A stretch of DNA of 64,000 bases from JAXGZG01 sp050952065 (GCA_050952065.1 JBMNKF010000008.1:1-64000), one strand, 5' to 3'. Positions 34,391-42,885 are shown, counted from the stretch's first letter. Numbers and translations are program-made. The notes: generated by a model not told the origin, from the letters alone.

Positions 34391-35257
34391 CTACTGACCT
34401 CCGGATTCCCCTCGTTCAATATCCCTATGCTCGATCACCACTGTGTGTTCTCTCAATTCAAGATGGGCTTTAAGCAGTTCGCCTATAACCACTGATCTGT
34501 GTCTGCCTCCTGTGCAGCCTATTGCGATGGTGAGGTGAGTCTTACCCTCTTCAACGTATTTCGGCAAGAGGAAATCCATGAATCTTCTGAGGTGGGCGAG
34601 AAAACTGGCAGTGACTGATGGTTGACACACATACTCGATTACAAGCGGGTCTAGTCCCGAGAGGGGTTTGAGCTCCTTTACATAGTAAGGATTTGGGAGA
34701 AAACGCACGTCAAATACTAGGTCTGCGTCCATGGGCAGTCCATGTTTGAAACCGAAGGTGATAACGGTCACCAACAGTCTTTGCAGTTTGACTCCTTTGA
34801 ACAATACCTCGGTTAGCTGCCGCCTAAATTCAGCCGTAGAAAGATTGGACGTGTCTATGATTATGTTGGATGACGACTTGAGGTCTGACAGCATCACACG
34901 TTCTTCTCGTATGCCTTCGAGTATGCTTCCTTGGGGTGACAGCGGGTGACGCCTGCGGGTTTCCTTGTAGCGGCGGACCAATGTGTCGTCTTCGGCATCT
35001 AAGAACAGCACTGTCGGTCGAATACCTTTGGTTTCCAGCGCCCTCAGAGCGTCTGCCAAATCCATGAAGAACTCCCCACCCCTGATATCCACCACAATGG
35101 CTATCCTCATGTCTTCTTCTTTCACGCGGTTGTAAAGATCGGTGAATGTGGGAATCAGAGATGGCGGAAGGTTGTCTACACAGAAATAACCGAGGTCCTC
35201 AAGGGTTCTTAAGGCCTGGGTCTTGCCTGCTCCTGAGAGCCCGGTGATGATAATCAT
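34391..35257 (-). CDS. rapZ: RapZ (YvcJ) nucleotide-binding protein
   Basis: RapZ has an N-terminal P-loop domain and a C-terminal domain that in E. coli senses glucosamine-6-phosphate and controls the small RNAs regulating glmS; the Gram-positive homologue YvcJ binds and hydrolyses GTP. Visible are the P-loop GLSGAGKTQALRTLEDLGY, FCVDNLPPSLIPTF, VVDIRGGEF, FLDAEDDTLVRRYKETRRRH and the C-terminal IAIGCTGGRHRSV. ATG 35257 gives 288 residues, the family norm. The same frame stays open far upstream, through the missing C-terminal part of the isomerase gene, so no stop separates the two once that gene's frameshift is corrected. Confidence 0.93.
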   Translation of the reverse strand: MIIITGLSGAGKTQALRTLEDLGYFCVDNLPPSLIPTFTDLYNRVKEEDMRIAIVVDIRGGEFFMDLADALRALETKGIRPTVLFLDAEDDTLVRRYKETRRRHPLSPQGSILEGIREERVMLSDLKSSSNIIIDTSNLSTAEFRRQLTEVLFKGVKLQRLLVTVITFGFKHGLPMDADLVFDVRFLPNPYYVKELKPLSGLDPLVIEYVCQPSVTASFLAHLRRFMDFLLPKYVEEGKTHLTIAIGCTGGRHRSVVIGELLKAHLELREHTVVIEHRDIERGESGGQ

Positions 35258-35264
35258 GTTGTGA

Positions 35265-36179
35265 CTATTCCTTGCCAAGGGGTTCACGCTCTCTTCGCCC
35301 CACTGGGGAGCGCCAAGGAGGGCTCCTCCGGTGCCGACCGGACGCGCTACAGATTCTCCCGGAATGAGCCCCAAGCCACTCCAAAACTCCCCGAAGCGAG
35401 AGGGCTTGCACAGGAAGTCTAGATTCGCGCCAGACTGCCAAGCCTTGTATATGCTCTGCCCTCGGCGCAAACCGAGTTCCGGAATGTCTCCCGGTTTGAA
35501 TCAGCCTGGGCTTGGGGTGAGACTTGTAGCTATCGTTAGGCATGAATATACTCTGGCCCTTATATTCAACGTCGTAGTAGGCCATTCCTTTACGACGCTT
35601 GATAGGGTCATATACCGAGCTGAAATCCCTGGCGATCCAGTTGGCCATGACCAGGGGTTCCGATCCAGGATTTACCGTCACGTGCCCGTGGAAAGGCGGG
35701 ATTAGAAGGATGTCACCTGTCTCAAAATCAGCGACAATGAAATCGTCGATCTCCCCGGTGATCTCGCCGCCCTTCTGAAGCAGGAAGTGGGCTCTCCCTG
35801 AGAGGACCTGGTATAATTCAGGATACGTCCAAGGCTGCCCCGGGACTCGGGGGTGATAATGGCCGACAGTCTTTACGTATTCTGAGCCGATGGTACCTGG
35901 ATAGACCACAGTTATGTCATAGCGAAGACCCTGACTGCCCATGGCACGCTGATCGTCGGCCGCCCCCGTTCCTCTGTACATTCTATAGAGAACATCGGGC
36001 CCGGTTTCTCCTGGGTAAAGGAGAACCGCCGATGCGTCCGAAAGGCGCCTCTCGGCAGGTTCCACCGCAAGTGTGCCCGGCCCGAACCGGAGTAAGCCGT
36101 CTCCTAGCCACAAATCAAACCCAGCCAGATCGGACAAGTCGATCCCGGACTCTGGAGTTGTCACCATATGAGTTACCAT
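35265..36179 (-). CDS. Cupin-type glucose-6-phosphate isomerase (frameshifted near its end)
   Basis: Cupin GPI (archaeal type) interconverts glucose-6-P and fructose-6-P using a metal. The cupin ligands are visible in VGHYHP, followed by Glu (PELYQVLSG) and PPFHGHVTV. Around 35490-35492 the GGG run appears to hold one extra G. Reading as is, the frame continues as an Arg/Ser-rich nonsense tail to TAG 35265. Removing one G gives IQTGDIPELGLRRGQSIYKA, a sensible C-terminus, which then runs in frame into rapZ without a stop. The start is ATG 36179 or ATG 36167, with GGAGG nearby for both but badly spaced. The protein is cytosolic. The isomerase call comes from cupin motifs and layout. Confidence 0.78.
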   Translation of the reverse strand: MVTHMVTTPESGIDLSDLAGFDLWLGDGLLRFGPGTLAVEPAERRLSDASAVLLYPGETGPDVLYRMYRGTGAADDQRAMGSQGLRYDITVVYPGTIGSEYVKTVGHYHPRVPGQPWTYPELYQVLSGRAHFLLQKGGEITGEIDDFIVADFETGDILLIPPFHGHVTVNPGSEPLVMANWIARDFSSVYDPIKRRKGMAYYDVEYKGQSIFMPNDSYKSHPKPRLIQTGRHSGTRFAPRAEHIQGLAVWRESRLPVQALSLRGVLEWLGAHSGRICSASGRHRRSPPWRSPVGRREREPLGKE

Positions 36180-36228
36180 GCCTCCAAGACGGGGCTCCCT
36201 TGTGGGACGCCCCCCACTTTGCAGTAAC

Positions 36229-36786
36229 TTACCCTTTAGGACTCCTGGGCTTGCATATTAGTTCCAGCACTTCAGTGTCGAAGAAGGTCTTAGCGTGTGA
36301 AGGCTTGATGACCATTGCGGTATCGGCTCCTCCGCCGGACCCACCCACGGCGATCACAGGTTTGCCAAAAGGTATGAGCCCAGCATCCAGCGCCATTACC
36401 GCGATTTCTACGGCCACTTTGACACCTTGAGAGAACATGCGCAGGGTTTGAGATATTATACCTCCAGGGTACAGGCCGCCCTGCTGGTTGGTGATGGCCC
36501 TTTCTACATTGCCCAAGAGGTGAGTGGTGGTGAGTATCTCTACTCCTTGTTTCTTTAGTTCGTGCCTGGTTGCTTCTCCCATCTCGTCGTATCCCGGTTC
36601 TCTGAAACCCACGTGATGAGTAACGCATACGATTTTGGGATCCTTTCCGATGAACGGGCGCACTGAGAAGCCGGTATTTGACGCTACCACTATGTGTTCA
36701 ATGCCGAGCTCTAGAGCTCTCTTCAAGGCTAAGCGGGCTGTTTCCTCGGTGTTCTCTCTGCCTCTGTTCTCGAAGTACACTGCCAT
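36229..36786 (-). CDS. Free-standing pyruvate kinase C-terminal (alpha/beta) domain protein
   Basis: A 185-residue protein matching the C-terminal domain of pyruvate kinase, with no catalytic TIM barrel. It begins MAVYFENRGRENTEETARLA, then IEHIVVASNTGFSVRPFIG, VCVTHHVGFREPG and VIAVGGSGGGADTAMVI. In full enzymes this domain handles allosteric effectors; as a lone protein it may sense a metabolite, but its role is unknown. ATG 36786 has GGAGGG six bases upstream, so I reject the longer reading to 36840. It leads the minus-strand operon of isomerase, rapZ, yvcK and whiA, whose products gate central carbon into wall precursors. Confidence 0.78.
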   Translation of the reverse strand: MAVYFENRGRENTEETARLALKRALELGIEHIVVASNTGFSVRPFIGKDPKIVCVTHHVGFREPGYDEMGEATRHELKKQGVEILTTTHLLGNVERAITNQQGGLYPGGIISQTLRMFSQGVKVAVEIAVMALDAGLIPFGKPVIAVGGSGGGADTAMVIKPSHAKTFFDTEVLELICKPRSPKG

Positions 36787-36934
36787 TCCGATCCCTCCGG
36801 TATGTAGTATTGAGCGCCTTTGGGGTCTTCCATCTGGCATCTATTGTAATTGTACTTCCATCAGGTGTCAGCTGGCCCCAGAAGGTTTATCTAGCAACTG
36901 AGCGAATGGTATTCTTATGGATGTATGAGGGGGC

Positions 36935-37765
36935 GTGCGTGGAGACTTGTTCAGAGAGATATGGTACTTGACCAGCTGGAAGGATGCTCTCTTGGCTATC
37001 GTCGACATAGCCATTGTGGCATACCTCTTCTACCGCATGTTTCTTCTCATACGAGGTACCCGGGCGGTTCAGCTACTCAAGGGAATTGCTGTGCTGCTGG
37101 TCTTGGTGTCGGTCACCGATTGGCTGCACTTGTACACCATCAACTTTCTTCTGGTGCAAGTCAGGACCATGTTGGTTGTTGCATTGCCCATTGTCTTTTA
37201 CACAGAGATTAGACGGACGCTGGAGCAGCTAGGCAGGGGGAGCCTTTTTACGGGCTCGGTTATGGGCGGAGGGGGTCAGACTTCCGAAGCCGTGGTTGGC
37301 GAGATTGTCAAGGCGGTTTCGGCCATGGCCGCTGAACGCACGGGAGCATTAATAGTGATTACCAGAGAGGCAGGTCTTCGGGAATACACCGACGACGCCA
37401 TACCTATGGATGCTCTGGTGAGTTCGGAACTTTTGCAGAATATATTCGTCAGGAATACACCGCTTCACGATGGCGCGGTGGTGATTAGGGGCGACAGGAT
37501 AGTGGCCGCGGCGGTATTTCTTCCGCCCACCGAAGAGACTGTTGCGGTAGAACTGGGCGCCAGACACAGAGCAGCCCTGGGGATTACCCAGATAACCGAT
37601 GCCGTGTCGGTAGTGGCATCCGAAGAGACAGGGACTGTGTCTCTAGCGGTGGGTGGACGACTTTTCAGGGGCCTCGACAAGACGACCTTAAAGGAAAAAC
37701 TGACTGAAGTTCTGGACGCGCACCTGAGCCTGCCGAACCTCTTGAGCCGGGGGTCTTCCTCATGA
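36935..37765 (+). CDS. cdaA: Diadenylate cyclase CdaA
   Basis: CdaA makes c-di-AMP, the essential second messenger for potassium, osmolyte and wall homeostasis in Gram-positives. Three N-terminal transmembrane helices (about residues 15-85) precede the DAC domain. The catalytic DGA lies in NTPLHDGAVVIRGDRIVAAA and the RHR motif in LGARHRAALGITQITDAV. GTG 36935 follows GAGGGGG closely. The stop overlaps the cdaR ATG (ATGA). The neighbours cdaR and glmM are its known regulators. Length (276 residues) and motifs are normal. Confidence 0.95.
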   Translation: MRGDLFREIWYLTSWKDALLAIVDIAIVAYLFYRMFLLIRGTRAVQLLKGIAVLLVLVSVTDWLHLYTINFLLVQVRTMLVVALPIVFYTEIRRTLEQLGRGSLFTGSVMGGGGQTSEAVVGEIVKAVSAMAAERTGALIVITREAGLREYTDDAIPMDALVSSELLQNIFVRNTPLHDGAVVIRGDRIVAAAVFLPPTEETVAVELGARHRAALGITQITDAVSVVASEETGTVSLAVGGRLFRGLDKTTLKEKLTEVLDAHLSLPNLLSRGSSS

Positions 37766-38973
37766 TAGATAGGGTGCTTTCCAGGGACACTGTAGCCAAA
37801 TGGGTGGCCGTGATTATGGCGGTGCTGATGTGGTTTCAGGTTGCCGCAGACAAGAACCCCATAGAGACCAGGATAGTCAACTTCGATTTGGTCATGAACC
37901 AGCCTGCAGGCAAGGTCATCGTAAGTGCGAACCCGCCCAAAGTAGCAGTGACGCTTCAAGGGAGGGCAAGTACTCTGGCCCGGCTGGATAGCCAGCAGAT
38001 AAAGATAGAGCCCGATCTATCGGGGGTGCCGGTGGGGTCTCTGGTTCAGGTTCCTGTTACGTTCGATCCTCCAATCAGTGGGATTAGAGTGCTGGACGTC
38101 AACCCCAACACTGCCACAGTGGAGCTCGATAGTCTTCGGTCAAAGGAAGTGGCCGTCCACATAGAAATGCGCGGTGTGCCCAACGAAGAATACGAGGCGG
38201 GCGAGCCTCAGCTCAAGACGGAGTCAGTCAGAGTCAACGGACCCAGTAAGCGCGTGGACAGGGTGTTGTACGTGCTGGGAGAGATCGATGTGGGAGGAGC
38301 TACCTCAGAGGTTAAGGCCACGACACACCTTACTCCCAAGGACGCAGTGGGCAACGACGTGGAGGATGTGGTGGTGGACCCTGACACTTGTGAGGTGATT
38401 GTACCGCTTGATCGCAGACCGCCGGCCAAGAAGGTGGCAGTTGCGCCGCGCACCATAGGGTCTCCCAAGACTGGGTACCGGGTGGACAGCGTTACCGCGA
38501 CGCCGGATATCGTTCAAATTCGCGGTGCTACCGAGGTCATAAGCGCAATAGACTCCATTCCCACAAGCTACGTAAACGTATCGGACAGAGATGCTTCTTT
38601 CGCCGTGTCTGTAGACCTTGACGTGCCCTCGGGGCTAGCTCACATCCAGACAACCAAAGTGAGCGTGTATGTGAAGATCGTGGAGGATATGGTAGTCAAG
38701 TCATTTAAGCGCCTGGTTATCCCCCAGAATGCTCCGCCGGGCTACAGGTGGGATGTTGAGCCCAGAGAAGTAACCGTAAACGTGAGAGGCCGGCGGGATA
38801 TTGTCGAGGGTATAGGTGAGACCGATATTCAGGCATATGTTGATGCTGAGGGCAAGGAAGAAGGTTCTCACTCTTTGCCGGTGGCCGTCATTTTTGCCGA
38901 CAGTATCAGTAAGAGCGTCGGGTTGGCCGAGATCGTCCCGGGCTCTGTAACGGTGACATTTACCAAGCGATAG
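37762..38973 (+). CDS. cdaR: CdaR (YbbR-domain) regulator of CdaA
   Basis: A 403-residue protein with one N-terminal membrane helix (VAVIMAVLMWFQVAADKNP) and four consecutive YbbR-type beta domains of about 80 residues outside the cell. In Bacillus and Listeria CdaR binds CdaA in the membrane and tunes c-di-AMP production. The ATG overlaps the cdaA stop and glmM starts 17 bases after its stop, the standard operon. Repeating hydrophobic strand patterns such as VTVNVRGRRDIVEG and VEIHMRGVP-like segments support the domain call; exact domain borders are approximate. Confidence 0.92.
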   Translation: MIDRVLSRDTVAKWVAVIMAVLMWFQVAADKNPIETRIVNFDLVMNQPAGKVIVSANPPKVAVTLQGRASTLARLDSQQIKIEPDLSGVPVGSLVQVPVTFDPPISGIRVLDVNPNTATVELDSLRSKEVAVHIEMRGVPNEEYEAGEPQLKTESVRVNGPSKRVDRVLYVLGEIDVGGATSEVKATTHLTPKDAVGNDVEDVVVDPDTCEVIVPLDRRPPAKKVAVAPRTIGSPKTGYRVDSVTATPDIVQIRGATEVISAIDSIPTSYVNVSDRDASFAVSVDLDVPSGLAHIQTTKVSVYVKIVEDMVVKSFKRLVIPQNAPPGYRWDVEPREVTVNVRGRRDIVEGIGETDIQAYVDAEGKEEGSHSLPVAVIFADSISKSVGLAEIVPGSVTVTFTKR

Positions 38974-38990
38974 AATTCGAGGGAACCTAG

Positions 38991-40322
38991 ATGAACCTTT
39001 TTGGCACAGATGGTATCAGGGGAATTGCTAACGTCGATCTCACTTCTGAGATAGCATTTCGATTGGGAAGGGCTATGGGTTTTCACCTCAGATCCGATGC
39101 GGACCTGGCCGTCGGCAAAGACACCAGGGCTTCTGGGGACATGCTCGAGGCATCTATTGTGGCAGGTATCACATCCGCCGGGCGGAATGTTATCAGGCTG
39201 GGCGTCATCACTACTCCTGGGCTCTCTTATTCCATAAGACATGCAGGGCTGGGCGGCGGAGTCATGATTTCTGCCTCTCACAACCCCGCGGAGTACAATG
39301 GCCTGAAAGTGTTCGGCCCCGATGGCACTAAAGTGCCAGATGAAGTAGAGGAAGTGCTATCAGGTTTCATCCTTGACGGCTCTTCCAGGAGTCTTCCAAC
39401 GGGCACCGCTATAGGAAGAGTGATTCCAGGCGAATATCTGGTCGACCGTTATACGGACTTTCTAATCGGGATTCCCGGCAGGTCACTTGCGGGATTGAGG
39501 TTAGTCGTGGACGCCGCCCATGGTTCTGCCTCACGCTTAGCGGAAACCGTTTGGCGGGGGGTTGGAGCCAAGGTAGAGGTCAAGAATTGCAGCCCCGACG
39601 GCGGCAACATCAATTACAAGTGCGGTTCTACTCACTTGGCACCGCTATCCCAAGCGGTCCGCGATTGCCAGGCTCATGCGGGTTTTGCCTACGACGGAGA
39701 CGGAGATCGCTGCATGGCCGTAGACGAGGATGGCTGTGAGATGAACGGCGATCACATGATGGGTGTACTTGCCGAGGACATGGCATCCCGAGGGGCTCTT
39801 AAGGGTAACACAGTAGTCGGAACGGTCATGTCAAATTACGGCTTGGAAACCTTTCTCAGAGCGCGAGGCCTCAGACTGGTTCGGACTCAAGTTGGAGACA
39901 GGTATGTTCTTGAGAAGATGCGCCAGTGCGGGTACAGTCTGGGCGGGGAGCAATCGGGACATTTGATTTTCCGGGATATTCTTGAAACCGGAGATGGGAT
40001 TCTCACGTCTCTCTTGGTAGCACAGTTACTGGCGGACTCGGGCGGTTCCATGTCAGACCTTCGCAGGGCCATAGTTGATCTGCCACAGGTGCTGGTTAAC
40101 GTAAAGGCAGACAACCCGAAGGCCCTTGCGGCCGATGAAGAGGTGATGGAAGCCGTCGCCAAGGCAGACCTGCATCTGGGCGGTAACGGCAGGGTTCTTG
40201 TAAGGGCTTCAGGTACAGAGCCTCTTGTCCGAATCATGGTAGAGTCTCAGGATGAATCTCTGGTAACCTGGTGCATAGGATACTTGAAGGAGGTGATAGA
40301 GAAGCGAAATCGTGAGCGATAG
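38991..40322 (+). CDS. glmM: Phosphoglucosamine mutase GlmM
   Basis: GlmM converts glucosamine-6-P to glucosamine-1-P on the way to UDP-GlcNAc, and in Bacillus it also binds and inhibits CdaA. The 443-residue protein shows LFGTDGIRGIAN at the start, the phosphoserine loop MISASHNPAEYNGLKVFG, the Mg-binding YDGDGDRCMAVDEDG, the substrate loop GGEQSGHLIF and the C-terminal phosphate-binding RASGTEPLVRIM. All four conserved phosphohexomutase loops are present. It lies 17 bases after cdaR; glmS follows behind its ribozyme. Confidence 0.96.
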   Translation: MNLFGTDGIRGIANVDLTSEIAFRLGRAMGFHLRSDADLAVGKDTRASGDMLEASIVAGITSAGRNVIRLGVITTPGLSYSIRHAGLGGGVMISASHNPAEYNGLKVFGPDGTKVPDEVEEVLSGFILDGSSRSLPTGTAIGRVIPGEYLVDRYTDFLIGIPGRSLAGLRLVVDAAHGSASRLAETVWRGVGAKVEVKNCSPDGGNINYKCGSTHLAPLSQAVRDCQAHAGFAYDGDGDRCMAVDEDGCEMNGDHMMGVLAEDMASRGALKGNTVVGTVMSNYGLETFLRARGLRLVRTQVGDRYVLEKMRQCGYSLGGEQSGHLIFRDILETGDGILTSLLVAQLLADSGGSMSDLRRAIVDLPQVLVNVKADNPKALAADEEVMEAVAKADLHLGGNGRVLVRASGTEPLVRIMVESQDESLVTWCIGYLKEVIEKRNRER

Positions 40323-40399
40323 CGAGCGGCAACTTGGGAGACGCACAGCACTAAAGGCCAAGAGCAGCAGCGGGATTGTTGGAGATGTTAGTTGAGTGT

Positions 40400-40565
40400 A
40401 GCGCCAGGACTTCCTCCCTTATCCAATGTGCGTGGCGTAAGGATTGAAGTTGACGAGGATGGGGTTAATCGAAATATTCGGCGGATGCCCCACGGTTGAT
40501 CACGACCGATAGAGGCCATCAAAGACTCCGGGTGACCGGAAGACAATATGGACCGGGTGATTCCT
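40400..40565 (+). ncRNA. glmS ribozyme (glucosamine-6-phosphate-activated)
   Basis: The leader of glmS contains the catalytic core of the self-cleaving glmS ribozyme. AGCGCCAGGAC starts at 40400, with cleavage expected between A40400 and G40401. The highly conserved GTTGACGAGGATGGGG and TTCGGCGGATGCCCCACGG follow about 45-95 bases later. A helix CGGT...ACCG and a GC-rich 3' helical region complete it. The 3' border is approximate. Glucosamine-6-P acts as a cofactor for cleavage, and the cut glmS mRNA is then degraded, so the product represses its own enzyme. The 78 bases between the glmM stop and the cleavage site show no gene. Confidence 0.95.
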
Positions 40566-40678
40566 GCCATATTTGACTGCTATCTTGAAGGGTCGCACTG
40601 CCGACTCCTGTGCTTTTTGCATTGAGCTGGCGCTCCAAAGACCGAAACGCAACTAACATGGTCAGGAGTGAGATTTTC

Positions 40679-42511
40679 ATGTGCGGAATCGTAGGTTACG
40701 TAGGAGACAGACAGGCGGCCCAGGTACTTAGGGATTCGCTGTCCAGACTTGAGTACAGAGGATACGATTCGGTGGGTATATCGGTCCTGAATGAAGTCGG
40801 GATCACCACGGTGAAGGCCAAGGGAAGAATCGCCGATGTGGCCGTGAGGTTTGACCGTTTGCCCCAGGCCACCATGGGAATTGGGCACAGTCGCTGGGCA
40901 ACTCACGGTGTGCCAAGCGATGTTAACGCACACCCCCATTGTGATTGCACGGGCAAGATAGCCTTGGTTCACAATGGAATAATCGAGAATCACCACGAAC
41001 TGAGAAAAGCCTTGTTGGCGAGGGGCCATCGGTTTAAGTCCGAAACAGATACTGAGGTGGCAGTCCACATTATCGAGGAGAACTACGACGGGGACCTACT
41101 GCAGGCGGTTCTCAAGTCCGTGCCGATGCTGGAAGGATCCATGGCTATCGTTGTGATGCACGCTGATGAGCCAGGACGGATCGTGGTATATCGCGCCAGG
41201 AATCCTCTGGTGATTGGAATTGGCGAAAACGAAAACTTCATCGCCTCGGATATTCCGGCGCTCTTGCCGTACACAAGAAGGGTCGTGGCGCTCAGTGACG
41301 GCGAGTACGCCACGGTCGAGAAAACCGGGGTCACGGTTTACGATGGTGGTGGGCGAAGGCTCGCCCGTGAAGCGATGCTGGTCGATGTACGGTCGGAAGA
41401 AGCCGAAAAGGGCGGATTCGACCACTTCATGCTCAAGGAAATCCACGAGCAACCCCAGGCCTTTTCCCATCTCATGTCAGGACGGTTGCATGGGGACAGG
41501 GTGGTTCTGGGGACTTCCCAAATCGGACTCAGCGATAGCGAGATAAGATCTCTGCAGAAGGTTTTTGTGGTGGCGTGCGGTACAGCCTATCACGCAGGCC
41601 TCGTGGGAAAGGTCCTCATTGAACGCCTGGCGGCGATACCAACCGAGGTAGTCCTGGCCTCGGAGTTTCGATACGGAAACCCTATTGTCCCAGAGGGTAC
41701 TCTGTGCATCGCAGTGAGCCAATCAGGGGAGACGGCTGATACCCTGGCCGCGGAGCGCGAAGCACGCAGGCTGGGCGCTCGACTTTTGGCTATTCTCAAT
41801 TCGCCTCTTAGCACTCTGGCAGGGGACGCCGACGGTGTATTCGATCAAAGAGGCGGTCCCGAGATCGCTGTAGCGTCCACCAAAGCATACACGACTCAGG
41901 TTCTGTCGTTTGCGCTCTTGGCTGTCAAATTCGGTGAGGTCAGAGGGACGTTGTCTGGTTTGGAGGCTCTGGAGTTCGTTCGTGAGATGAAGACGCTTCC
42001 TGGGAAGGCTCAGGAGGCATTGGCTACCGCTGACGCAATGCGCGAATTGGCTAATAGGGTGGCTTCAGCGGAGCACGTGTTCTTCCTGGGGCGCGGTTTG
42101 GACTATGTGGCCGCTTTGGAGGGGCAATTGAAACTCAAGGAGATCTCCTATATTCACTCCGAGGCATACGCCGCAGGGGAACTGAAGCACGGGCCCCTGG
42201 CCCTAATTCAGCCGGGTGTTCCGGTAGTTGTATTGGCGACAGACCCCGCGTTGGCAACAAAGACGGCTTCTAACGTGATGGAGGTCAAGGCTAGGGGTGG
42301 TTGGATCATCGCTGTAGGCACAGAAGAATGCCTGAACAAGATCGCCCTGGATGAGGATGATGCCCGTGTGCCGGTGCCCGCCACTAATCCATTGGTGTCG
42401 CCGGCCATCTCCGTCATCCCGCTGCAATTGCTTTCGTACTTTACGGCTTTGGCTCGCGGTAACGACGTGGATAAACCGAGGAATTTGGCCAAGAGCGTGA
42501 CTGTGGAGTAG
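40679..42511 (+). CDS. glmS: Glutamine-fructose-6-phosphate aminotransferase GlmS
   Basis: GlmS makes glucosamine-6-P from fructose-6-P and glutamine, the first committed step to UDP-GlcNAc. ATG 40679 places Cys directly after Met (MCGIVGYVGDRQAAQ), the N-terminal nucleophile of the glutaminase domain, and AGGAGTG lies eight bases upstream. Also visible are RLEYRGYDSVGISV, GIGHSRWATHGVPS, the SIS-domain VACGTAYHAGLVGK and VSQSGETADT, and the C-terminal KPRNLAKSVTVE. The 610-residue length is normal. Control by the upstream ribozyme is expected. Confidence 0.97.
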   Translation: MCGIVGYVGDRQAAQVLRDSLSRLEYRGYDSVGISVLNEVGITTVKAKGRIADVAVRFDRLPQATMGIGHSRWATHGVPSDVNAHPHCDCTGKIALVHNGIIENHHELRKALLARGHRFKSETDTEVAVHIIEENYDGDLLQAVLKSVPMLEGSMAIVVMHADEPGRIVVYRARNPLVIGIGENENFIASDIPALLPYTRRVVALSDGEYATVEKTGVTVYDGGGRRLAREAMLVDVRSEEAEKGGFDHFMLKEIHEQPQAFSHLMSGRLHGDRVVLGTSQIGLSDSEIRSLQKVFVVACGTAYHAGLVGKVLIERLAAIPTEVVLASEFRYGNPIVPEGTLCIAVSQSGETADTLAAEREARRLGARLLAILNSPLSTLAGDADGVFDQRGGPEIAVASTKAYTTQVLSFALLAVKFGEVRGTLSGLEALEFVREMKTLPGKAQEALATADAMRELANRVASAEHVFFLGRGLDYVAALEGQLKLKEISYIHSEAYAAGELKHGPLALIQPGVPVVVLATDPALATKTASNVMEVKARGGWIIAVGTEECLNKIALDEDDARVPVPATNPLVSPAISVIPLQLLSYFTALARGNDVDKPRNLAKSVTVE

Positions 42512-42521
42512 GGGACGGTGT

Positions 42522-42835
42522 TTGGATCGTGTTTCTAGCTCACATGACCACGACCACTCAACTCTGCTGGAAGCGTCGGGTTACAGAACAAGTGGTGCAA
42601 TTGGACAACTTGTAACCAAGGCCTTGAAAGCTCTCCCAAGAGATTGCAGCAGTGAAATGATGACAGCTGCCGTAAGAAAAGTCCTGCCCAACGCAGTGGT
42701 TATCAGTGCGGCTGAAGCTCGAAAGATCAAGACGATTGATGACGCAATAAGACTGTTGCCCAGAAACAGCAAAGCAGTGTTTGAAACTATGCCGTACATG
42801 AGCCAAGAAGACGTTTTGGAGACGCTTAGAATCGT
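42522..42835 (+). pseudogene. 5' part of a gene split by the IS21-family element
   Basis: A frame starting at TTG 42522, ten bases after glmS, runs into the insertion at ATC GT (42831-42835). It encodes about 104 residues: a His/Asp-rich start (SSHDHDHST), then a helical region with TAAVRKVLPNAVVISAAEAR and LPRNSKAVFETMPYMSQED. I recognise no family. Joining base 42835 to 45395 restores an open frame of 211 codons that ends at 45716, so this piece and the one at 45395-45716 were one gene. The frame remains free of other damage, which points to a recent insertion. Confidence 0.75.
42831..42835 (+). repeat. Target-site duplication, left copy (ATCGT)
   Basis: ATCGT directly abuts the left end of the IS21-family element and is repeated exactly at 45390-45394 on the other side. 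Five base pairs lie within the 4-8 bp range of IS21 family duplications. Confidence 0.85.
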
Positions 42836-42885
42836 TGTCAACGGCCATTTAAATCTCCCCACTTTCGGCCAAACTTTTTCCCCAC
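42836..42885 (+). repeat. Left terminal repeats of the IS21-family element
   Basis: After the terminal TGT, TCCCCACTTTCGGCCAA (42856-42872) and a second TCCCCAC (42879-42885) occur. These are inverted relatives of the repeats at the right end, where TTGTCC-N4-GTGGGGA is repeated. The stretch AAACTTTTTCCCCAC is identical at both ends in inverse orientation. They are the probable IstA binding sites. Confidence 0.8.

Noticed and set aside
35287..35470. Long native N-terminus for RapZ starting at 35470
   Set aside because: The extra 71 residues match the expected C-terminus of the frameshifted isomerase, and RapZ proteins begin at the P-loop strand, as from ATG 35257.
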